From Micromonospora parva (GTDB lineage Bacteria; Actinomycetota; Actinomycetes; Mycobacteriales; Micromonosporaceae): a DNA stretch of 64,000 nt. Positions 57,475 through 64,000 of this stretch are shown in pieces. Every line of letters starts with the position of its first letter. Positions within the stretch are counted from its first letter, which is position 1. Under the pieces are notes generated by a model. That model was not told the origin of the DNA. It saw nothing but the letters and a program-made list of their open reading frames with translations, and did not search any database. The position numbers were made by a program, and so were the translations under genes. Where the stretch lies: positions 62,001-126,000 of the forward strand of contig NZ_JNZS01000010.1 of the NCBI RefSeq assembly GCF_000718515.1, given 5' to 3'.

Positions 57475-58908
57475 ATGGCGATCTCACCCACCGGGGTACG
57501 GCCCGAGCCGGCCTCCTTCCGCGACCCGGCCAACCGGGTCTTCCACGTCGGCGACGAGGTGCTGCGCGGGCTGGACCCCCAGGCCGCGCAGCACTGGCGG
57601 GCGTTGACCGGCAGCACGTTCTTTCCGGCACTCGTCGCCGCGCGCAAGGTCTGCGCCACCGATGACGCCCCGCCCACACTGGTGCCCGCCGCGACCGGAA
57701 CACCGTGGGCCGCCGTGCTGCGTCACGAGCGCATCCCGTTCGTCTCCCACCCGTACGAGTGGTCGTTCAGCATGCTGCGCGACGCCGCCCTGCTGCACCT
57801 GGAGATCCTCAACGCCGCGCTCGGCGAGGGTTTCACCACCAAGGACGGCTCCGCGTACAACCTCCAGTGGCGCGGCGCCGAACCGGTCTTCATCGACATC
57901 GGCTCGTTCGAACCGGTCCGCGACGGCGAACCGTGGGCCGGCTACCGGCAGTTCTGCCAGACAGTGCTCTACCCGCTGATGCTCACCGCCCACCTGGGCG
58001 TCGACTTCCAACCCTGGCTGCGCGCCCGGGTCGACGGCATCGAGGCCGACGAGCTGCGGCCCCTGTTCACCGGTGCCCGTCGGCTGCGCCCCGGCGTGCT
58101 GACCCACCTGCATCTGCACGGGGCCATGCAGCAACGCAACGCCGCCGCCAGCACCACCGAGGTCCGCGACCAACTGCGGGCTGCCGGCTTCTCCCGGGAG
58201 TTGCTGCTCGCCACCGTCCGCGGCATCGAGAAACTGGTCCGCAAGCTGGAGCACCGCCCGGCCGGGACCCACTGGTCGGACTACCAGCGCACCTGCGGCT
58301 ACTCGGCCCGCGACCGGGTGGCGAAGGAGCAGTTCGTGGCCGCCTCGGTGGCTGCCGCCGGCACCCGCCCCCGCCTGGTGCTCGACCTCGGCGCCAACGA
58401 CGGCCGGTACTCCCGGTTGGCGGCCGGGCACGCCGACTACGTGGTCGCCGTCGAGCAGGACCCGGCCGTTGTCGACGAGCTGTACCGCAAACTGCGCTCC
58501 GAGGGGCAGCGCCGCATCCTGCCGCTGGTGCTGGACCTGGCCGACCCCTCGCCGGGCGGCGGCTGGCGCGGCGTCGAGCGGGCCGGCTTCGCCGAGCGGG
58601 CGTCCGCCGACGTGGTGCTCGCCCTGGCCGTCGTGCACCACCTGGCGATCGGGCGCAACGTGCCGCTGCCGGAGGTCGTCGACTGGCTCGCCGGGCTGAC
58701 CGCACCGGGCGGGGCGGTGGTGGTGGAGTTCGTCCACCCGGAGGACCCGATGGCGACCCGGCTGCTGGCCAACAAGCCCGCCGACCTCTTCCCGGACTAC
58801 CGCCGCGACGCCTTCGAGACGGTGCTCGCCGCCCGGGGACGGATCACCGACCGGCTGGAGCTGCCCTCGGGCACCCGCACCCTCTACCGGACGGTGATGG
58901 GTGGCTGA
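57475..58908 (+). CDS. class I SAM-dependent methyltransferase with N-terminal extension
   Basis: 477 aa. The N-terminal about 270 residues form a separate helical domain ('HPYEWSFSMLRDAALLHLEILNAALGEGF' and 'LQWRGAEPVFIDIGSFEP', reminiscent of kinase-like/nodulation methyltransferase-associated folds). A Rossmann methyltransferase follows: motif I LVLDLGANDGRYSRLA, acidic VAVEQDP, and VVLALAVVHHLAIG. Acceptor unknown; neighbours suggest a surface polymer. ATG 57475 chosen. The last 8 bases overlap the sulfatase-like gene. Confidence 0.85.
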   Translation: MAISPTGVRPEPASFRDPANRVFHVGDEVLRGLDPQAAQHWRALTGSTFFPALVAARKVCATDDAPPTLVPAATGTPWAAVLRHERIPFVSHPYEWSFSMLRDAALLHLEILNAALGEGFTTKDGSAYNLQWRGAEPVFIDIGSFEPVRDGEPWAGYRQFCQTVLYPLMLTAHLGVDFQPWLRARVDGIEADELRPLFTGARRLRPGVLTHLHLHGAMQQRNAAASTTEVRDQLRAAGFSRELLLATVRGIEKLVRKLEHRPAGTHWSDYQRTCGYSARDRVAKEQFVAASVAAAGTRPRLVLDLGANDGRYSRLAAGHADYVVAVEQDPAVVDELYRKLRSEGQRRILPLVLDLADPSPGGGWRGVERAGFAERASADVVLALAVVHHLAIGRNVPLPEVVDWLAGLTAPGGAVVVEFVHPEDPMATRLLANKPADLFPDYRRDAFETVLAARGRITDRLELPSGTRTLYRTVMGG

Positions 58909-60946
58909 ACCGGCCTCCGTCGACCCGCCCGCCCTGCCGGACCCGCCGGCCGGGCGGTGGGAGCGGGGCTGGCGCGCAGAGCTGGGCCGGCTGCTGGAGA
59001 TCGTCGCGCTGGTCGGTCTCGTGGTCACCCAACCCCTGCTGGACGTGCTCGGCCGCAGCCCCGACTTCTTCCTCTTCCACCGCGCCGACCCGGCCGAGAT
59101 CCTGCTGCTGGTCGCCCTGGTGACGGTGGTTCCCACCGTCGCGGTGGCGCTGCTCGGGGCGCTCAGCCGACTCGCCGGCCGGACCGCCCGCGCCGTCACC
59201 CACACCGGGCTGGTCGGGCTGCTGGTCGCCGCGCTCGCCGTGCAGGTGGGCCGACACGTGACGCCGCTTCGGGGCGTACCGCTGCTGCTGGTGGCCGTGC
59301 TGGCCGGAGCCGCCGGCGCGCTCGCGCACCGGCGGTGGCGGGCGCCGGGCCGGGCCCTGCGACTGGCCGCCGCCGGCCCGGTGGCCTTCGTGGCGCTCTT
59401 CCTGCTCGTCTCGCCCACCTCGGCGGTGGTCCTGCCGCGCGGCGACGGCGGTGCGGCAGGGACCGCGCAGGGTTCGGCCGTGCACCCACCGGTGGTCATG
59501 CTGATCCTCGACGAGCTGCCACTGGTCAGCCTGCTCGGCCCGGACGGACAGATCGACGCCGGTCGGTACCCGCACTTCGCCGAACTGGCCGGCGCCTCCA
59601 CCTGGTACCGCAACTCGACAGGGGTCAGCGGGTGGACACCGAACGCGCTGCCGGCGATGCTCACCGGCCGCTACCCGGCGAAGCCCGTCGCCCCGCACTA
59701 CTCGCAGTACCCGGACAACATCTTCACCGCCTTCGGCGGCCTCTACGACATCAAGGCCGAGGAGAGCATCACCCGGCTGTGCCCACCCAGCCGGTGCGAA
59801 CAGCCGGTCACCCCGGAACAGGGGATGGGCGTGCTGGTCCGCGAGACCGGCAAGCTGCTCGGCCGGGTCGCCGGGCCGACCGAGAGCACCGTCGACCCGG
59901 AAGACTCCTATCGCGAGCAGACCCGGGCCGAAGCCGGCCTGGACGCCGCCGAACCGGTGCCGGCCGACCCGAAGTTCCGGTGGGACAGCCTGGACGACAA
60001 CCAACCGGCCCGGTTCACCAGCTTCCTGGCCGGGCTGAAGCCGACCGCCCGCCCCACCCTGCACTTCCTGCACCTGCTGATGCCGCACTCACCGTGGGCG
60101 TACCTGCCGTCCGGCGCGCGCTACGACGCCCCCGAGGACCTGCCCAACGACGGCGCCGGCTGGGTCGATCTGGCCCGGCAGCGGCACCTCGCCCAGCTCG
60201 GCTACACCGACCGGCTGATCGGCGAGACACTGCGGACGCTGCGCGCCAGCGGCCTCTACGACCAGGCGCTCGTCGTGGTGACCGCCGACCACGGGGTGAG
60301 CTTCCGCCCCGGCGCCCAGGGCCGGGGCATGGACGCCATCAAGGCCGCCGCCGGCGAGGTCGCCTGGGTGCCGACGTTCGTCAAGGAACCCCGGCAGCAG
60401 ACCGGCCGGGTCGACGACCGCAACTGGGAACACGTCGACCTGCTGCCGACGGTGGCCGACGAGGCCGGCATCCGGTTGCCCTGGCGGGTCGACGGGCGCT
60501 CCGCCCGGCAGGCGCCCCGCACCGACGGTACGAAGCACTTCTACGACCGCCCCGGCGAACCGGTCACCTTCCCCGGCGGCGTACCCACCCCGCCGCCGCT
60601 GCCCACACCGCACCCTCTGGTCGGCACCGAGGTACGCGCCGGCCCGGCCGCCGGCAGCGCCCGGGTCGCCGACCTGGCCGCGTTCACCGCCACCGACCCG
60701 GACACCGGCACCCTGCCGGCGCTGGTCTGGGGCGACGTCCCGGACCGGATCCCGGACGGCACCCTGCTCGCCGTCGCCGTCAACGGTCGCGTCGGGGCGG
60801 TCGTCCCGGTGGTGCCGGCCGACCCCGGCGGACGCCGGTTCGCCGCGCTGCTCGCCGACGACAAGCTGTTCCACGCCGGCACCAACACACTCGACGTCTA
60901 CCAGGTCGCGGCGGACGGTGCGCTGCGCCGCCTCACCCTGTCGTGA
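58901..60946 (+). CDS. membrane sulfatase/LTA-synthase-like protein
   Basis: 681 aa. Four or five membrane helices in the first 180 residues, then an extracellular alkaline-phosphatase-superfamily domain: metal Asp in VVMLILDELP, nucleophile region 'GVSGWTPNALPAMLTGRYP' (Thr rather than formylglycine Cys), 'LMPHSPW', 'VVVTADHGVSF', 'WEHVDLLPTVAD'. It may transfer or remove a phospho-group on a cell-surface polymer. GTG 58901 lies inside the methyltransferase gene. Third gene of the operon. Confidence 0.85.
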   Translation: MAEPASVDPPALPDPPAGRWERGWRAELGRLLEIVALVGLVVTQPLLDVLGRSPDFFLFHRADPAEILLLVALVTVVPTVAVALLGALSRLAGRTARAVTHTGLVGLLVAALAVQVGRHVTPLRGVPLLLVAVLAGAAGALAHRRWRAPGRALRLAAAGPVAFVALFLLVSPTSAVVLPRGDGGAAGTAQGSAVHPPVVMLILDELPLVSLLGPDGQIDAGRYPHFAELAGASTWYRNSTGVSGWTPNALPAMLTGRYPAKPVAPHYSQYPDNIFTAFGGLYDIKAEESITRLCPPSRCEQPVTPEQGMGVLVRETGKLLGRVAGPTESTVDPEDSYREQTRAEAGLDAAEPVPADPKFRWDSLDDNQPARFTSFLAGLKPTARPTLHFLHLLMPHSPWAYLPSGARYDAPEDLPNDGAGWVDLARQRHLAQLGYTDRLIGETLRTLRASGLYDQALVVVTADHGVSFRPGAQGRGMDAIKAAAGEVAWVPTFVKEPRQQTGRVDDRNWEHVDLLPTVADEAGIRLPWRVDGRSARQAPRTDGTKHFYDRPGEPVTFPGGVPTPPPLPTPHPLVGTEVRAGPAAGSARVADLAAFTATDPDTGTLPALVWGDVPDRIPDGTLLAVAVNGRVGAVVPVVPADPGGRRFAALLADDKLFHAGTNTLDVYQVAADGALRRLTLS

Positions 60947-61246
60947 CTGTGCTTCCGGATTGGTCTCGCCTGATGTCCGGGGTCGGCCCGGTCTGGCGTC
61001 GGGGTCCGATCCGGCCTGGCTCTCCGGGCCGGTCGGGTCTGGTGTCCGGGGTCGGTCCGGTCTGGCTTCCGGGTCCGGTCCGGTCCGGTCCCGGTTGGCG
61101 GGATGCCGGGTTTCCCGGCCGCCTGGTCGGGAATCGGGTGACGCATACCTCACCGCCGAACCACGGCGGGCGTTGTCCCCCGAGCCGCAATTACGGTAGA
61201 AGCGAAGGCAATTCAACGTAGATCTGCCGGCGAAGCGAGGAACCAC
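60947..61246. other. 300-bp intergenic region, GC-rich repeats and gltA leader
   Basis: 60974-61081 carries a roughly 39-bp imperfect direct repeat (TGTCCGGGGTCGG..CCGGTCTGGC) with 69-bp spacing, and GGTCC-type runs. The right part is the citrate synthase leader with a TACGGT box near 61193 and AGCGAGGA before ATG 61247. No gene seen. Confidence 0.5.
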
Positions 61247-62530
<1,284 letters not shown>

Positions 62531-62548
62531 CCCGCTCTTCGTTGCACA

Positions 62549-62582
62549 GCAGGCCGTCGACCCCTCCGGGTCGGCGGCCTGC
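62549..62582 (+). terminator. gltA terminator hairpin
   Basis: GCAGGCCGTCGACCC and GGGTCGGCGGCCTGC pair over 15 bp with one G-U, loop CTCC, followed by CGCGTTTCC. 18 bp after the gltA stop. Confidence 0.85.
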
Positions 62583-62615
62583 CGCGTTTCCGCTCTGGCC
62601 GTGCCCGATCGGCCT

Positions 62616-62692
62616 TGATCGACTCGGGATTCTTGAAGGCGCGGTGTTCCCCGGTCCGGGACACCCCGACTTTCAGGAAGCCGAGTCGATCA
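62616..62692. repeat. 77-bp palindromic element, GATCGACTCGG ends (copy 2)
   Basis: TGATCGACTCGG (62616-62627) and CCGAGTCGATCA (62681-62692) with inner TTCTTGAA/TTTCAGGAA. Intergenic, between gltA and the convergent gene. Confidence 0.8.
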
Positions 62693-62712
62693 CGACCGGG
62701 CACCGCCGGGAG

Positions 62713-63357
62713 TCAGAATGCCGAGATGTCCTGGGACCGCTCGCTGCGGCTCAGGGCGCTGATCAGCGCCGACTGACCACGGCGGCGCACCGCCAGGCGG
62801 ACCAGCAGGTCCCGGACGGGGTCGAAGACGTCCGCCGGGAACTCCGGCGTGGGTACGCCGACGCTCACCGCGAGGTCGTCGGAGTGCACGACGATCTCCA
62901 GCTGGCGGGTGAGCAGGAAGTCCCCGCGCCGCAACGACCAGCCCTGCCACGGGATCGGCACGACCTCACCGGCGGCACCCCGGGAGAGCAGGTCGCCGAC
63001 CACTTCCAGCGCCTGGGCGCAGCGGGCGTGCAGGTCGGCCGGTCCGCGGGCCGCGTCCGCCTCGTCGTTGCTCTCGGCGACCGACTTCTCGTCCGGGGTG
63101 CCCTCGCTGACCCACGGGGCCTGCTCGTAGTGGTCGTCCGCCGAATCCAACGTCGGTAGGTCGGTCGGCATCGGCAGCAACTCGGCGGCGCGGACCGCCT
63201 GACGTCCCAGGTGGCACGCCAGGCCACCCACTGACAGGTGTGGCAGCGCGCTCGGGTGTGACCACCGCTCGGTCACCTCGGGGCGTCGGATCAGGTCCAG
63301 CGCGACGGCGGCGGCGGTCGGAAAGGCGGCATCCAGGGCGTCGACAGCGCGAAACAT
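62713..63357 (-). CDS. maleylpyruvate isomerase N-terminal (DinB-like) domain protein
   Basis: 214 aa four-helix-bundle protein. 'ERWSHPSALPHLSVGGLACHLGRQ' carries the first His pair, and ARCAQALEVVGDLLSRG plus 'DFLLTRQLEIVVHSDDLAVSVG' the later metal ligands of the mycothiol-dependent maleylpyruvate isomerase/DinB fold. Many actinobacterial members are of unknown function and may use mycothiol. ATG 63357 is 6 bases after CAGAAT (weak leaderless). Upstream codons to 63567 cross a repeat. Confidence 0.82.
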   Translation of the reverse strand: MFRAVDALDAAFPTAAAVALDLIRRPEVTERWSHPSALPHLSVGGLACHLGRQAVRAAELLPMPTDLPTLDSADDHYEQAPWVSEGTPDEKSVAESNDEADAARGPADLHARCAQALEVVGDLLSRGAAGEVVPIPWQGWSLRRGDFLLTRQLEIVVHSDDLAVSVGVPTPEFPADVFDPVRDLLVRLAVRRRGQSALISALSRSERSQDISAF

Positions 63358-63674
63358 CAGCACATTCTGGCAGGACCGGCCGACAGCCGCCGAGCGGCGC
63401 GGCCCGGCCCGACGGGCACCATACGCGGCGGGCCCAGCGTGATCGACTCGGCCCGGCCGGCACCATACCCGGCGGGCCCACCCGCGCGGCCCGCCCCGAC
63501 GGGCATCACACCCGCCGGGCCCAGCGTGATCGACTCGGCTTTCAGGAAGTCGGGGCGTCCCCGGCACTGGGACACCCCGACTTCAAGAAAACCGAGTCGA
63601 TCAACCGCACAAGGCAAGGCCCCGCCCGGCCCGCCCGCCCCGCCCGGCCAACCGCAAGGGCCGGGCCGGCGTGG
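63358..63674. other. 317-bp intergenic region with palindromic element and partial duplication
   Basis: Contains the 77-bp element at 63527-63603 and, 88 bp before it, a second copy of its left flank plus end (GGGCCCAGCGTGATCGACTC at 63431 and 63519). No gene supported. Confidence 0.6.
63527..63603. repeat. 77-bp palindromic element, GATCGACTCGG ends (copy 3)
   Basis: TGATCGACTCGG (63527-63538) and CCGAGTCGATCA (63592-63603), inner GAAGTCGGGG and CCCCGACTTC arms pair perfectly; a long hairpin can form. Confidence 0.85.
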
Positions 63675-64000
63675 TCAGCGCAGGCCGGCGGCGGCGAGCA
63701 GGTTGCCCTCGGGGAGCGCCGGAAGCGCACGGCCCTGCGACATCCGCTGCTCGGCGCGTTCGGCGGTGAACGCGGCGTCGTGCTGGATGGCGGCGGCGTA
63801 GCTGGCGGCGGTGTGCTGGGCGATCGCGGCCCAGCCGTACTGGTCGTGGACCATCCGGCGGGCGTGGCGGGCCATGGCACGGGTGCGGTCGGCGTCGGAC
63901 AGCAGGGCGTGCACGGCGTCGGTCAGGCTGTCCGGGTCGTGCGGGCGGAAGGTCATCCCGGTGACACCCGGTTCGACGATCTCGGCGAGGCCACCGGTGG
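63675..64000 (-). CDS. glycosyltransferase family 4, C-terminal part (runs off the right edge)
   Basis: At least 108 C-terminal residues are in the window, reading from the edge 'GGLAEIVEPGVTGMTFRPHDPDSL', the nucleotide-sugar-binding E-x7-E region of GT-B (GT4) enzymes, then the closing helices (ARHARRMVHDQYGW). The start is beyond 64000. The acceptor and donor cannot be told from this fragment. The ATG near 63956 is internal. Confidence 0.85.
   Translation of the reverse strand, partial: TGGLAEIVEPGVTGMTFRPHDPDSLTDAVHALLSDADRTRAMARHARRMVHDQYGWAAIAQHTAASYAAAIQHDAAFTAERAEQRMSQGRALPALPEGNLLAAAGLR

Noticed and set aside
60974..61110. Tandem repeat protein between sulfatase-like gene and gltA
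   Set aside because: Only two imperfect copies with 69-bp spacing, no start signals; considered non-coding.

Overview
High-GC actinobacterial chromosome, most likely a Micromonospora-type member of the Micromonosporaceae. The reasons are the extreme GC bias at third codon positions, an NAD-dependent S-(hydroxymethyl)mycothiol dehydrogenase (mycothiol is restricted to actinobacteria), many leaderless start codons with a TANNNT box 5-7 bases upstream, and a gene set (LtrA, DUF2267, DUF2795, DUF1345, DUF3626, OmpR/HK pair, cytosolic Ser/Thr kinase) usual for that family. The genus is an inference. I saw no tRNA, rRNA, CRISPR array, prophage or intact insertion sequence.

0-5.8 kb: small metabolic and regulatory genes (SDR, MBL hydrolase, B3/4-domain protein, LysE exporter divergent from a MocR-type regulator, AraC-like protein, DHFR-like protein). 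5.9-14.0 kb: a six-gene minus-strand run. Its first four genes overlap by 4 bases each and encode a degenerate ABC ATPase, a lipoprotein binding protein, a fused two-domain permease and a membrane-anchored STAND/TPR protein. Both NTPases lack the Walker A lysine. A normal ABC ATPase/permease pair follows. 14.1-21.7 kb: a WYL regulator divergent from two small proteins, LtrA, the mycothiol formaldehyde pathway pair, TrmO, VOC, DUF3626.

22-29.5 kb: a secreted lysozyme-like cell-wall protein and a broken paralogue of it (internal deletion plus frame change), a secreted alpha/beta hydrolase, MazG-like, low-complexity DNA, pirin, HhH protein. 29.8-41 kb: membrane and redox genes, including TerC behind a yybP-ykoY manganese riboswitch, a molybdo-oxidoreductase/flavin reductase/DUF6510 operon, NDH-2 and a DUF2267-PCD fusion.

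41.1-46.1 kb: a signalling island: two STAS proteins, a PAS/GAF/PP2C phosphatase overlapping a CarH-like cobalamin-binding protein (W-x9-EH plus lower His), a REC-only response regulator and a DivIVA-like protein. Together they look like a light- or B12-responsive partner switch. 46.1-48.2 kb: a third lysozyme-like gene, then about 1.2 kb of repeats (13-bp tandem array, 75-77 bp palindromic elements, 94-bp array). 48.2-55.2 kb: OsmC-like protein, Ser/Thr kinase, OmpR/histidine kinase pair, FUSC-like transporter, and an ASRT-family protein translationally coupled to an aldonolactone oxidase.

55.2-64 kb: GH15 glucoamylase/trehalase-like enzyme divergent from the lactone oxidase across only 20 bases, a small membrane protein/methyltransferase/sulfatase-like operon, citrate synthase, a maleylpyruvate-isomerase-like protein, more 77-bp palindromic elements, and the 3' end of a glycosyltransferase running off the right edge.
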